Assembly: GCA_018303885.1 (NCBI GenBank)
Contig: JAGVXG010000008.1
Span: forward strand, 1-52,518
DNA length: 52,518 nucleotides
Direction: 5' to 3'
DNA from: Candidatus Pacearchaeota archaeon
GTDB lineage: Archaea; Nanobdellota; Nanobdellia; Pacearchaeales; GW2011-AR1
Shown here in pieces: positions 1 through 10,403 of this stretch (positions are counted from its first letter, which is position 1; each line of letters starts with the position of its first letter). The notes under the pieces are model-generated. The model was not told the DNA's origin, did not search any database, and worked only from the letters and a program-made list of their open reading frames with translations. The translations under genes and the position numbers were made by a program.

Positions 1-2280
1 AGCATGTGATCCAAACCAATCAGCATATTCTGTGAAATCACTATCGCTTGATCTTGTTGCAGAGGCATTGTAATAGTCAGATGAAAGCAGTATTCCGCTT
101 ACTCCGACTCCATTTGTACTTGAACCCATACTTGCAGCATTGTCTTCAAGATCCACAACTATTACATGATATTCGTTTTTATTGTCTTTATTTTCCCAGA
201 CAATAAGCGCAGGTTGGTCAATATTTCCAGTTCCTGCTGGATTAACCATGTATAGTGTTGTTACGTTAACACCTGCTACGCCTCCACTTCCGTAATTAGA
301 ACCATTTGTTGCATTGTTTGTGAAGTTGTATCTAACTGCACCAACTGTAATAACCGAATAGTTCAACGTGTGAATTGCGTTGGCTGCACCTGTTGTGTTC
401 AATATCGTACTTCCAACTGTCCAATTACCATCTGTTGCATTGCTTCCTACATTATATGTGAAAGTTGTAGCTGTGTAGCCATCTCCATCAGGGAGCAGTA
501 AGTCATTAGTAGCACTCATGTGGTCGCCAAATACAGAGTTGTTTGTTCCATTCACATCAGACAAGTTTATTGACGTTGGCTGATAGAACTGAACTAAAGC
601 TCCTGATTTGGTTTCTATTGTTGGGAATACCACAAATTTATTTGTAGCAGATGAGTCGCTTGTTGGATACTTCAGTTTAACACTAGCACTTTCTCCTGTT
701 CCATTAAAGTAAACAGTATATCTCTTACCGTCAACATCTAATGTTCCTTCAGCTTCTGTACTTGTGAAAGTCGTTTCATATATTGCTCCATCAAATACAT
801 CTCTGAATTTGACTCTGTCATTTGTTGTAGCGCTTGAGCCACTTGTCTGGTTGTAAACATCGTACAACTCCAAAAGATGTCCATAGTCTTCATTTCCAAC
901 TACAACATATTTTGTAGTTCCGCTTGCATAAGAAAGATTTTCCATTTCTCTTATAGCAATGCTGAAGTTTGAGTCATCAGCAAGTCTCCACATCAAACTT
1001 TCATTGTGTGCAAAGTCAACGCTTTTTTCATTTCCGCCTTGTTCTGTGAATTTCACGCTTACAGTATCATCTCCAGCTGTTGTAACAGAAATCATGTCTC
1101 TGCTTGCATCATCTAAAGGTGAAGTTAAGCCAGCAAAGTCAATTTTGAAGCTTCCGAATACAGGATCCACAAAGGATGTTCCTGGAAGGATAGCGTCATG
1201 TGTTGAATCAGGCCTGAAAACAGCTATTGCAATCTCAGTTGTTGAGTTAGCAGGATCACCACCACCAGTATTACCTCCATTGAGATATACTAATGTTCCG
1301 TCAATAGGATCATTGCTTTCTCCTACTGTAACTGTTGCGGCATCTTCTAAAGTAATCTTTTCAGAACCAGCAATAACAGTTGCAGATAACTTCAAGTTTG
1401 TTTCATCTGCAGTTTGAACTGCAATTGTAACGCCATTAATCTTCTTAGATGCAGCTTCGTTAACTTCTTTACTCTCACTAGCGCCGGCACTATTTGTTAC
1501 TTTTACTGTAGCAGCAGTGTCAGAAGCAGATACAAGTTCAATTGTATATTGGCTTCCGCCAACTGTAACTGTTGAAGCAGGTGTATCACTTGATAAACTA
1601 ACCTTTTCAGCTTGTTTTAACAAAACTAAAGTGTCAGTGTCTGTTGCCGAAGCAACTGTGAATGTTTGCCCAAAAAGAACAATTTCCTCACCTTCTGAAT
1701 CTGCATTCGTGAAGTTGATTGCAGCCATTGTCGCACTTGCGTTATATAATGGCTGTGCCGCAGCGCTTGTACCCATGCTTATACCAATAACAGGGTCATC
1801 ACTACTCGATGGCTGTTTTACAAAAATAACTTTTCCAGAGTTCTCTCCACCAGCAGCTGTTCCCGCTATAAGCTTTATTGTTGATGTAACTTTGGAATCA
1901 ACATTCCCAGAGAAAGTATAGTCTCCAAGAATAGTTGGAAGATCACTCTTTGTTATAGTTGACTTTACAGCATTCAAAGATGTATTAAGCCAGATTCTGT
2001 CAGCGCTTGTATCTAATGATACTACTTCACCGCTTGTTGAAGCTGTTGTACCTCCAGTTGTTCCACCCATGAAGGATTGAAGGCTGGATTGTATGTTTCC
2101 TGCCTGAACAACGTCAAGTGCAGAAACACCTGTACCTGTACCATAGACAACTGCTACATCTGCTGTTCCTCCAACAACGAAAGGTGCTGGATAGTTTGCA
2201 GCAGCAGCAATACCTGCAGTCATGCCAATCATCAATGCACTACTAGCTAAAGCCGATATTTTCCTAAAATTAAATCTCAT
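1..2280 (-). CDS. S-layer-like surface protein, N-terminal part (gene runs off the left edge)
   Basis: Minus-strand reading from ATG at 2280: MRFNFRKISALASSALMIGMTAGIAAAANYPAPFVVGGTADVAVVYGTG..., a signal peptide plus the PAPFV-type start of DPANN S-layer proteins; open to window edge; GGAGGT Shine-Dalgarno just upstream. Confidence 0.8.
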   Translation of the reverse strand, partial: MRFNFRKISALASSALMIGMTAGIAAAANYPAPFVVGGTADVAVVYGTGTGVSALDVVQAGNIQSSLQSFMGGTTGGTTASTSGEVVSLDTSADRIWLNTSLNAVKSTITKSDLPTILGDYTFSGNVDSKVTSTIKLIAGTAAGGENSGKVIFVKQPSSSDDPVIGISMGTSAAAQPLYNASATMAAINFTNADSEGEEIVLFGQTFTVASATDTDTLVLLKQAEKVSLSSDTPASTVTVGGSQYTIELVSASDTAATVKVTNSAGASESKEVNEAASKKINGVTIAVQTADETNLKLSATVIAGSEKITLEDAATVTVGESNDPIDGTLVYLNGGNTGGGDPANSTTEIAIAVFRPDSTHDAILPGTSFVDPVFGSFKIDFAGLTSPLDDASRDMISVTTAGDDTVSVKFTEQGGNEKSVDFAHNESLMWRLADDSNFSIAIREMENLSYASGTTKYVVVGNEDYGHLLELYDVYNQTSGSSATTNDRVKFRDVFDGAIYETTFTSTEAEGTLDVDGKRYTVYFNGTGESASVKLKYPTSDSSATNKFVVFPTIETKSGALVQFYQPTSINLSDVNGTNNSVFGDHMSATNDLLLPDGDGYTATTFTYNVGSNATDGNWTVGSTILNTTGAANAIHTLNYSVITVGAVRYNFTNNATNGSNYGSGGVAGVNVTTLYMVNPAGTGNIDQPALIVWENKDNKNEYHVIVVDLEDNAASMGSSTNGVGVSGILLSSDYYNASATRSSDSDFTEYADWFGSHA

Positions 2281-2507
2281 TTTTTATCTCTTTTCAACCT
2301 CCTTTCAACTCTTTTGAAGAGTTGTCAAAGACAACTTTCACCAACTCGACAGCTATAGGGTAAGCCATCGTGCCGTGTGAATATGATCTTCTGATCGTTT
2401 TTCTAATCCCTATAAAGAACACCTTGGATAGGTGTTGTCGGTGCCTGAGTAAAAGCCAATTTCTGTTTAAAAAGCTTACTGTCTTTTTTCTTTCCAAGCC
2501 TCATCAA
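2281..2507 (-). promoter_or_regulatory. Long structured 5' leader of the S-layer gene; TATA box at about 2529-2536
   Basis: TTTATAAA on minus strand at 2529-2536; downstream stem-loops AACACC..GGTGTT, AGTTGTC-ttt-GACAACT, CAACTCTT-ca-AAGAGTTG, then GGAGGT before the ATG. Confidence 0.5.
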
Positions 2508-2700
2508 AGCCCAATTTTTAAGGTTTTATTTATAAAGCTTCTGTTGTTACTTCATTATTAATACTCAAAATAGGGAGACGAAAACCACAATCTTTATTAA
2601 CATATACTACTTATTTAGTAATATATAATAAAAAATAATAGATATTCAGATATTTGGAATAATACCCGAATAATATCCAATAAAACCAATAAATAATAAC

Positions 2701-3078
2701 ATGGCAGGCACAAAAACAAGGGAAATAACTATAACTGAATCAAAAGGAGCTTTTTCCTTGCCAAAAGGAGCTCTTTCACTGTTCAAAAAATCAGCAACAA
2801 CGTCTAAAAAAGACTATGATTTTGAAGGCATCTCTGCGTTGAGGCATCTTTTAAGCAATGAAAAAGCACGGATGTTAAACGTAATAAAAACGCAAAATCC
2901 GGGTTCTATTTATGAACTAGCTAAAAAACTTAATCGTAGGTTTAAGCCAGTGGCTGATGACATAAGGCTTCTTGAAAGGTTTGGCTTCATAGAGCTTTCA
3001 GAAGAAAAGATAAAAGGCAGGATTCGCCACAAGCCAGAAGTGATTGTTGATACTGTTACAATACATATTAAGGTTTAG
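2701..3078 (+). CDS. Winged-helix DNA-binding protein (HVO_A0114-family-like regulator)
   Basis: GSIYELAKKLNRRFKPVADDIRLLERFGFIELSE wHTH pattern. Confidence 0.6.
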   Translation: MAGTKTREITITESKGAFSLPKGALSLFKKSATTSKKDYDFEGISALRHLLSNEKARMLNVIKTQNPGSIYELAKKLNRRFKPVADDIRLLERFGFIELSEEKIKGRIRHKPEVIVDTVTIHIKV

Positions 3079-3131
3079 GATTGTGATTAATTACAATAAA
3101 TAATAAAAAGGAGCAATACCTATAGATTATA

Positions 3132-3368
3132 ATGAATTTAGAATATAAAGCAGAATTTAAAAAATCTGACTTAATAGGAGATATTGCCGAATCTATAAGA
3201 CATAGAAGACCGGGTGTAGACATATCAAGTAGCAGAAATCTTGCAGAGCTTTCTTTAGCCGATCTAACTTTACAAGGAAATATGTTAATATATAGAATGT
3301 TAGTTGAATCAGGCACAAATTATGCACTTATTAGAGCTGATGGTGGTGAAATAGAACCTGCAATTTAA
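3132..3368 (+). CDS. Hypothetical protein
   Basis: 78 aa ORF directly downstream of the wHTH gene, convergent with the pilin-like gene. Confidence 0.4.
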   Translation: MNLEYKAEFKKSDLIGDIAESIRHRRPGVDISSSRNLAELSLADLTLQGNMLIYRMLVESGTNYALIRADGGEIEPAI

Positions 3369-3377
3369 CTGCTATTT

Positions 3378-3875
3378 CTAGTAATAAGCCGTAAATGTAA
3401 CATTAGCTCCAGGCAAGTCCTGAAGCGCCCCTTTATAGTTCGATGTTAAATTGCCTTGCTTTACATATAGAATTTCTTTAGTGTTTGAAGCTATTTTAAG
3501 TTCATAGCCTTTTACGGGCTGATTTTGCCCGGTTTTCCAGCTTTGCGCCAAAATCCCTGCCAAAGTTTCGTTAAGGAGGTCACAGCTATTTATCTCTTCT
3601 AAATCCCGTTCAGGAGCTGCCTCAAAACAGGCTTTCTCACTGTCACAAAGGAAAATAAGCTCTTGAACAGAGAAAACTCTTTTTTCAGGACCGCATTCAG
3701 CAGTGTATTGCAACGTGGCTTGTATAAAACTATCGGCTTCGTAGCTTTCCACATTCTCTTTTCCCGACTTCTTCAGAGAAAAACTCAGCAAAAAAAGGAT
3801 GACAATAGCCACGATTATGATAATTAAGGCAAATCCAACCATTTCTTCCTGTCCTCGCTTGTTTGTTTTTGTCAT
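3378..3875 (-). CDS. Type IV pilin-like protein (class III signal peptide)
   Basis: NKRGQEEMVGFALIIIIVAIVILFLLSF: RGQ/E cleavage motif followed by hydrophobic helix. Confidence 0.65.
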   Translation of the reverse strand: MTKTNKRGQEEMVGFALIIIIVAIVILFLLSFSLKKSGKENVESYEADSFIQATLQYTAECGPEKRVFSVQELIFLCDSEKACFEAAPERDLEEINSCDLLNETLAGILAQSWKTGQNQPVKGYELKIASNTKEILYVKQGNLTSNYKGALQDLPGANVTFTAYY

Positions 3876-3888
3876 GTTTTAACTCACT

Positions 3889-3920
3889 CGCTCTCGAACG
3901 ACCACGCTTGGGCGTTCGTT
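3889..3920 (-). repeat. Leader hairpin copy 1
   Basis: AACGAACGCCCAAGCGTGGTCGTTCGAGAGCG, identical 32-nt copy at 5703-5734. Confidence 0.85.
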
Positions 3921-4036
3921 TTCGTTATTTATTTTACTTTTAATGTGAAAACCCATAAGGTTCAATTTACATAAACTTGATTTTACTTCTATTAACAACT
4001 TACTTTCTTTCCTTCTATAACCAAAATTATCATTTA

Positions 4037-4615
4037 TCATTTTATCTTCTTATATGTAACTATAATCTTTGCTATTTCACACACGTCAGCAATATAAGGA
4101 TATGCTGCCACAAAATTTCCCTCTTCATCATAAACTTCGTCACTTTTGGCTTGTTTTCTGCATAAAGCCACGAAGTTTGGAACTCCTGTTCCACCTTGTG
4201 GTTTCAAAATTTCTATTTTATTGCAATCTGGATAATTTTCCACAGTGCATAACTTACTTCCGCCTGTTGAAGGATAAATCTTTACTATTTCTATTCCAGA
4301 AACCCCCCAAAAATCAGCATCAGAGTACTTTTTTATGTTTTTCTTTAAAGCCATGACCTTGTCGAAATCTATACAATTTACCTTTGTAGTGCCGAAAGCC
4401 TCTCCACATGAAAACTCTGGCGAGTTTGCAAGTTTTGAAACCAAAAGTATCGCATTCCTTTCTTCGAGAACAGCCGCAGACTCTTTTAAGCCAGAAAACA
4501 AAACATTGGCTATAAACAACCCAACCAAGGCGAAAAACAAAGTCACAGCTATAAGCATGAAAGCCATCTGCTGAATCTTCATTTGTCCGCGTTTTCCTTT
4601 ATTTTGTTTTTTCAT
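4037..4615 (-). CDS. Type IV pilin-like protein
   Basis: GKRGQMKIQQMAFMLIAVTLFFALVGLF N-terminus. Confidence 0.6.
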   Translation of the reverse strand: MKKQNKGKRGQMKIQQMAFMLIAVTLFFALVGLFIANVLFSGLKESAAVLEERNAILLVSKLANSPEFSCGEAFGTTKVNCIDFDKVMALKKNIKKYSDADFWGVSGIEIVKIYPSTGGSKLCTVENYPDCNKIEILKPQGGTGVPNFVALCRKQAKSDEVYDEEGNFVAAYPYIADVCEIAKIIVTYKKIK

Positions 4616-4717
4616 TCTAATTTGCTCAATTCTCTTAAATTTAAAATGATAAGCTTCAATTCAACTTATTTTTAACTTTTTTACTTTAATTAACATTTTT
4701 ATTTTTCCTATTATTAA

Positions 4718-5677
4718 TCACCATAACTTAACCGTGAACCTGTCAAAGCACATTATATAATTTTTAACACCTATTTCTTCAGATACCTGAACTACAGATG
4801 CTAAGTCTCTAGAATCTCTTAGGGAATTTGCCGAGTTAGCCAAAAGCAAGAGATTTACGCTTGGAATACATCCTTGTTTCATTAGGAGTTGTTGTTTTTC
4901 ATCGTACAGTTTCGAAAGTTCGCTTGTTCTTTTCATAAGTCTTTTTACTTGGCACTCATATATGCTCTTGTCTGAAAAAACAGCAGCATACATTAGGGAA
5001 TCAGCCTCATAATAAACAATCTGCCCGCGTTTCTCCACAGACTTCTGAAATTCATCAACATTTATATCACAATTGTCGTCGCTAGACCCAAAACAAACCT
5101 TTATGCTGTTTTCAGGACATGCACCATCTTCAACAAGAATATTTTCCTGATTCAAATCAGAAAGTTCTTCTTTTATTTCTCGCGGAGGCTGAAAGAAACA
5201 ATACTTTTTCTCTTTTGACATAAGATAAATCAAATCAGAAACCTTAAAGGGAAATTCAAAAGGCTTCGCAAAAATAATGAAATCTTTTCCTTGTTCAACA
5301 CCTTCAGAAAAAATATATTTGTTTGAAAACTCTGTTTGCAGGTCTGTTTCTGTCCATTTTTCGAAGCTTTTCTGGGATATTTTTATTATCTGGCTTCCAA
5401 AATTTTCAGAAGTGCTGCACTCGTTGTAGATTCTTGTTTCTACAGGCATGGTAAGCAGCGTGACAACACTTGTTTCAAATCCCGTTTCTAAAGGGCTTAA
5501 TAAAACAGAAATTTCCTTTCCTGTTTTCGCCGTTGTTGCTTCTCCACCTGTCTTGATAACTTTTGTAGAAATGTAAATTGCAAGAAACAAGATAACTGCT
5601 CCAACGATGATTGCAAAAATCCATGCAAAAGAAATCTGTAATTGCCCTTTTTTGTTTTTGCCTCTTTTTTTTATCAT
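4718..5677 (-). CDS. Type IV pilin-like protein; start re-assigned to internal Met (ORF track start 5719)
   Basis: MIKKRGKNKKGQLQISFAWIFAIIVGAVILFLAIYIS; the upstream 14 codons of the ORF lie in a leader containing ggagtgggtgag. Confidence 0.6.
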   Translation of the reverse strand: MIKKRGKNKKGQLQISFAWIFAIIVGAVILFLAIYISTKVIKTGGEATTAKTGKEISVLLSPLETGFETSVVTLLTMPVETRIYNECSTSENFGSQIIKISQKSFEKWTETDLQTEFSNKYIFSEGVEQGKDFIIFAKPFEFPFKVSDLIYLMSKEKKYCFFQPPREIKEELSDLNQENILVEDGACPENSIKVCFGSSDDNCDINVDEFQKSVEKRGQIVYYEADSLMYAAVFSDKSIYECQVKRLMKRTSELSKLYDEKQQLLMKQGCIPSVNLLLLANSANSLRDSRDLASVVQVSEEIGVKNYIMCFDRFTVKLW

Positions 5678-5702
5678 GTTTAGCTCACCCACTCCTTTCA
5701 GT

Positions 5703-5734
5703 CGCTCTCGAACGACCACGCTTGGGCGTTCGTT
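5703..5734 (-). repeat. Leader hairpin copy 2
   Basis: Same 32 nt; CGAACG-c-CCA-AGCG-TGG-t-CGTTCG stem-loop. Confidence 0.85.
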
Positions 5735-5935
5735 CCCATAATTGGTTTTATTGTTAATGTAAAAGCCAAACTGATATTATAAATTTTCATATGATATTAT
5801 TAATTATCACGTTTAATTTTATATGAACCCACTTCGATTTTATTTTAAGTTTTTAATGTAAACAACTTAAGTTATTTAATTAACACTTATTCTATAGTAA
5901 TATTATTTACAATTTATTTTTATTTAATACCTTTG

Positions 5936-6445
5936 TTAACCACCAATTCTTGTAATCCTAACCAACCTATCACTGAAATCTTTTACCAGCCTTAACTTTA
6001 CTTTCCCATTAACGTTTGATATGCAAAAAGGATTTTCATTTTCAGTAATTGATGCTAAGTCTATATACTTTATTTCTGCCGATTCAGTTCCTTCAAAATC
6101 TAATGGATAAAAAACAATGTTTTCTTTTCCATAATAAGCTCTTTTTAGCTCATTGTAAATTCCGTTTTTTGCACCTCTTGCCGAAGAACTAAAGTCAACA
6201 AAGCAGGCAAATGACTTTTTTCCAGGTAAGGAGTATTCTTCATTTTCCGAGGATTGTTCGCTTTTCCATACTTTCTCTACGTCTGATTGAAAGTCATTCA
6301 AGAATTTGGCTGTTTTTGCAGAATCCTGGACACCAAGAAAAGCCCTTATTCCAAAAAAAGCAAATGCAAGAAAAAACACTATAAGAATTATGGAAAAAAT
6401 CATCCCAAATGAAAGTTGCATTTGTGCATTCTTTTTTGTTTTCAT
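5936..6445 (-). CDS. Type IV pilin-like protein
   Basis: MKTKKNAQMQLSFGMIFSIILIVFFLAFAFFG N-terminus. Confidence 0.55.
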   Translation of the reverse strand: MKTKKNAQMQLSFGMIFSIILIVFFLAFAFFGIRAFLGVQDSAKTAKFLNDFQSDVEKVWKSEQSSENEEYSLPGKKSFACFVDFSSSARGAKNGIYNELKRAYYGKENIVFYPLDFEGTESAEIKYIDLASITENENPFCISNVNGKVKLRLVKDFSDRLVRITRIGG

Positions 6446-6480
6446 GTTATAATATTATGTAATTTGATATTTAAAATATG

Positions 6481-7227
6481 TTATTTCTTAGCGATTCTCC
6501 AAAAAGCATCAAAGTAAGATTTAAAACCCTTGGCTATTTCTTCATTTTCTACTAAAAATCCGACTGGTTCTTCTGATAAGAAAAAAATAAAAGATTTATT
6601 TTTATAAAAAACGATAGTCATATTAGAAACTAAATATTCTGGCAAAAATTTTATTTCTGATTTTAATGAGGTTGTTTTAACCAATTTACTTTTTATATCA
6701 TAGTTTGCCAACATTTTTACTTTTATTTTCTTTTTTGCCCTTTGTTTATGATAATTTTCAAAGAACTCTTTAACTCCCGGTTTATTTTCTCCGTAAGTAG
6801 CACCTATAACATAATAAGTACTTCTTGGCGATAGTTCATCTAAAATATTAAGATAGAAGTTCTTTATTGCCTTAAATCCCAAGTATAATATGGCTTCCGT
6901 TTGTTGTTTTCTGGCCCTTTGTTTTAGTTCTGGGAGTATTTTTTGAATTATCTCTTTTTGCTGGTTAAAATGTTTAGTTTTTTCCTCTAAATAATTAATA
7001 ATTCTTTTTGGCTCCATAGCACTAAAATAGGCTACTTTCCCCCTTATTAAGGAGCCTACTAATCCTTTTTTAGTTAGTTTATCAAGAATAATATATAATT
7101 TAGATCTGGAAACCTGAGACTCCTTGGTTATAGCTCCTGTAGAACTTTGGCCTATTTTTAAAAGAGCCAAGTATACCTTAGCTTCGCCAGGCGTTAGTCC
7201 AATCTCTTCCAGTATCTTAGTGTCCAT
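6481..7227 (-). CDS. TrmB-family transcriptional regulator
   Basis: IGLTPGEAKVYLALLKIGQSSTGAITKESQVSRSKLYIILDKLTKKGLV wHTH and C-terminal domain layout. Confidence 0.75.
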   Translation of the reverse strand: MDTKILEEIGLTPGEAKVYLALLKIGQSSTGAITKESQVSRSKLYIILDKLTKKGLVGSLIRGKVAYFSAMEPKRIINYLEEKTKHFNQQKEIIQKILPELKQRARKQQTEAILYLGFKAIKNFYLNILDELSPRSTYYVIGATYGENKPGVKEFFENYHKQRAKKKIKVKMLANYDIKSKLVKTTSLKSEIKFLPEYLVSNMTIVFYKNKSFIFFLSEEPVGFLVENEEIAKGFKSYFDAFWRIAKK

Positions 7228-7322
7228 ATCTTAAATTTAATTTCCAAATATAAAAATCTTTCTATTTTTATCCCCCTAAGGGGAACACAATATATAAAAA
7301 GATAATTTTATGCCGTTTAATT

Positions 7323-7736
7323 ATGGAAACTAGAATAGGAAAAATTAATAAGAATTTGAAAGATATTTTGAGAGAAAGCGATGAACTAGCTGGAAGATTT
7401 AGCCCAAAATTAAGAAAAAAAATCGCAGATGTGAATGATATTAACAATAAATATTCTAAATGGGCCCTGATTATTGGGGGCTTAGTAGGAACATCAATTG
7501 GTTATTCTACTGGATTTTTAAGGGATTCTGGAGCACCAGAAATAGTGAATTATATTTCTTATTTTATTGGAGGATCTATGCTTTCAGCTCTTCCTGGTTT
7601 ATTTATTGGGGATAAAATAAAAGAAAGAGCATATCTTAGACTGCAAGATGAATATCCAGAGAAAGCTCAAGATATAGAGAGATTCCAAGATTTAGCTAGA
7701 GACTTTAATGCTCTCAGATCCATGTTAACTCCATAA
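7323..7736 (+). CDS. Hypothetical membrane protein
   Basis: Two hydrophobic segments in 137 aa ORF. Confidence 0.5.
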   Translation: METRIGKINKNLKDILRESDELAGRFSPKLRKKIADVNDINNKYSKWALIIGGLVGTSIGYSTGFLRDSGAPEIVNYISYFIGGSMLSALPGLFIGDKIKERAYLRLQDEYPEKAQDIERFQDLARDFNALRSMLTP

Positions 7737-7764
7737 TAACTTACGTAAATAGTAAAAAATCAAA

Positions 7765-8265
7765 ATGAAATATAAAATAAAACAACAGAAAAGAAAAGAT
7801 AAAAAGAAAAACGCGCTAAGAAAAATAGCGGATGCTGGATTAAGTGCTTTAGCTATTTTGAGTTTAAGCGGGGCTGGACTGGGATTTTTATATCTGAGTG
7901 GGATTATAGGTAAAGAAGAATATATGCGAAGATGTTATTATAGTAGCTATAGTGGGGTCCCAACTAAAACAATTCAAATAGCACGAGTAAGGTTTCCCTT
8001 CAGTCTTTATGTTACAAACTACAGAGATTTTTGGGAAGACGGTAGCTTAGACATTTATGAAAGAGGTTCTTTAGATATGGGTGAAAACGTTCTTGGAGAA
8101 AGATTAACAATAGTATCAGACACCATACCTCTTATTAGGTATGCTAAAGAAGGAAGAACATTATTAAGAATTTCTCAAGAAGCAAAAGAATTACAAACAA
8201 GATTTGACAATTCCTTAAAATTAAAATCTTATTTCTACCATCAAACGAAGTGTAAAGCGATTTAA
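7765..8265 (+). CDS. Hypothetical protein, one N-terminal TM segment
   Basis: 166 aa ORF with LSALAILSLSGAGLGFLYLSG. Confidence 0.5.
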   Translation: MKYKIKQQKRKDKKKNALRKIADAGLSALAILSLSGAGLGFLYLSGIIGKEEYMRRCYYSSYSGVPTKTIQIARVRFPFSLYVTNYRDFWEDGSLDIYERGSLDMGENVLGERLTIVSDTIPLIRYAKEGRTLLRISQEAKELQTRFDNSLKLKSYFYHQTKCKAI

Positions 8266-8267
8266 AA

Positions 8268-10394
8268 TCAATCACTCCTAACTTCAAACGGCTTCGCAAT
8301 AATATTACATGCGTTAGGGAAAGGCTGGTTTCCAAACTCGTCAGAGCATTTTATGTAAAAAATCTTGTTTGTGTTCCATGCAGTTGAATGCTCTGTTCCA
8401 TTAACAGCCTTAGTCATGTTTGTGCCATCCTTAAACAAGTAATCACAGCCAAAGTTTCCATATACGCATTGTGCTTTTTCATTCGTAATCACCTTCAGAC
8501 TGTTTTCTTGTCTGAAGACACGAACAACTGTAGGTGCGATTGTGTCTGTTTCTACTTTGAAACTAATTGTTTTTGTGTCTACATTTCCTCCAAGGTCTAT
8601 GCATTGAATATCATAAATGTAGTCTCCTGCTGTAAGGAATAAATCCTGAGAATGTTCGTGTGTTCCTGTATTGAAAAATTCATTGAAGTTTCCACCTGTT
8701 CCAGGTCCTTCATAAGAGCACAATGCCTTTCCTTCATCATATCCTGCAGAGGTCTTTACTTCAAGCTTTACTTTTATCACATCTGTCGAATCTTTTATCG
8801 TCGTTGAGTTTGGTTTTGCAGAATCTATTACCAAAGGCTCTGTCCCCTTCAATGTGAATTTGTATGACTGTTTGTTTGTATTTCTTTTATTTTCTTCAGG
8901 AGTTCCTTTCAAATGTGGCTGATCTTTGCATCTGAAATAAAATTCGTTATCTGCTCTATCTATCAAGCCAGTTAAAGTCGTTGCACATTGATAAAGCATC
9001 TGTGCATTGAATTCAAGTGCTCCTGTTTTGCATGTCATTTGGTTTTCCATATCATCGTAGGCTCTATCAAGTCTGTCCCACTTACATTCACTTGGTTCAT
9101 TTACATAAACCTGGAGATTTACAGAAGTTTGTCCAAATGGTATTGGAGAATTGTTTAAAATACTTGTTGTTACTATTTCTGGCTGTCTTTTATCTGGCCC
9201 ATTATCAACACAGAATTTAAAGATCGTAAAGGCTGATGGAGAGTCTCCTTTTGGATTTCCGTTTTCATCTTGACATCTGAAATAAATTGAGAATCGTCCC
9301 CCATTTGCAAGGGTTATGCCTTCCGCCTCAAGAGCATCAGGACTTTGGATATTTGTTTGGAATGAATGGTTATACCTTGTTCTACCTTCACTTAAGAAAT
9401 GTTCCATTGTATCAAAATTATTTTTATTTGAGAAATCAACTTTACATTTTCCCGCTTTATTAAGAGTGACACCAAACCTTAAAGCAATGAAGGGGGCCAC
9501 GCATCCATTATCGTTTGTTTCAGGCACAATTTTCCATCCCCTGTTTGGAGGAGAAGTTGTACTATCTGGAATATATTTGTAACCTGTTGTAAGGATTTGC
9601 TGCCATGGTTGCATTATAGGAGGTGTTACGTCGTCTCTGTTTTTCCAGATACAAAGTTCTTCTGTTGTCCCCTTATTAACAAGTTCACATGCCTGCCCAA
9701 GACTTTCACATTGATATTCTGTGCATGGCAAACCCCCTTTATTACACCTGTCACAATACTGTCCGCCCAAAGGCGCGTCCCAAGGATAACATGTAAAAGA
9801 ATAAAGATCATATTTTACATCTTTGGCAAAAACCGCAAAAATTACCACAGCAACTATAAGACCAATAACTGGAGCGCTAATCCCCAAAATTGCATTTATT
9901 CCTAGGTCTTTTAATGTCATTGAGGCAAAAACACCGATAGAAACCCCAGCTGAAATTGCTTTTTCAATTGATGGATCTAAAAAATCAACTTGGCTAAAGA
10001 ACCCTCTAAGGCCAGCGTAAATACCTGCAGCTGTAAAAGCATTGCCACCCACTTGCCCAATATTTTTACCTACTGATTCTCCAATTGCTCCACCCCTCCT
10101 ACCACCAGGCTCGGCTACCCCCCTAGCTCCTCCTCCACCAAGTCTGGTTACCTCACCAGTTACTTGTATCGATGTTGTTTCAGTCTGCTCCGCTCTCTCT
10201 AAACCAGACAAATCGCTGCCAGACTCTGATGGCGCTAACGCTTTTATAGTGGATTTTGTAGTGGGAATAGGCACTGGAGATAAAGCATTTACAACACGAA
10301 ACTCGCTTCCAACAAAATAAGAAAAGGCAATAATACTTACTAATAGAATAATTATCTGGCTTATTACAACACTTTTTTTTATTTTATTTTTCAT
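8268..10394 (-). CDS. Large secreted/membrane-anchored Cys-rich protein
   Basis: N-terminal TM, Gly-rich segment, second TM (IGLIVAVVIFAVFAK), long Cys-containing extracellular repeats. Confidence 0.65.
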   Translation of the reverse strand: MKNKIKKSVVISQIIILLVSIIAFSYFVGSEFRVVNALSPVPIPTTKSTIKALAPSESGSDLSGLERAEQTETTSIQVTGEVTRLGGGGARGVAEPGGRRGGAIGESVGKNIGQVGGNAFTAAGIYAGLRGFFSQVDFLDPSIEKAISAGVSIGVFASMTLKDLGINAILGISAPVIGLIVAVVIFAVFAKDVKYDLYSFTCYPWDAPLGGQYCDRCNKGGLPCTEYQCESLGQACELVNKGTTEELCIWKNRDDVTPPIMQPWQQILTTGYKYIPDSTTSPPNRGWKIVPETNDNGCVAPFIALRFGVTLNKAGKCKVDFSNKNNFDTMEHFLSEGRTRYNHSFQTNIQSPDALEAEGITLANGGRFSIYFRCQDENGNPKGDSPSAFTIFKFCVDNGPDKRQPEIVTTSILNNSPIPFGQTSVNLQVYVNEPSECKWDRLDRAYDDMENQMTCKTGALEFNAQMLYQCATTLTGLIDRADNEFYFRCKDQPHLKGTPEENKRNTNKQSYKFTLKGTEPLVIDSAKPNSTTIKDSTDVIKVKLEVKTSAGYDEGKALCSYEGPGTGGNFNEFFNTGTHEHSQDLFLTAGDYIYDIQCIDLGGNVDTKTISFKVETDTIAPTVVRVFRQENSLKVITNEKAQCVYGNFGCDYLFKDGTNMTKAVNGTEHSTAWNTNKIFYIKCSDEFGNQPFPNACNIIAKPFEVRSD

Positions 10395-10403
10395 TTCAAC
10401 TTA

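Noticed and set aside
959-1921. Plus-strand ORFs at 959-1417 and 1517-1921
   Set aside because: Antisense shadows of the continuous minus-strand S-layer reading frame; Ser/Val-rich with no initiation context
2294-2497. 67-aa minus ORF upstream of the S-layer gene
   Set aside because: Better explained as the structured leader; overlaps the stem-loops and the Shine-Dalgarno
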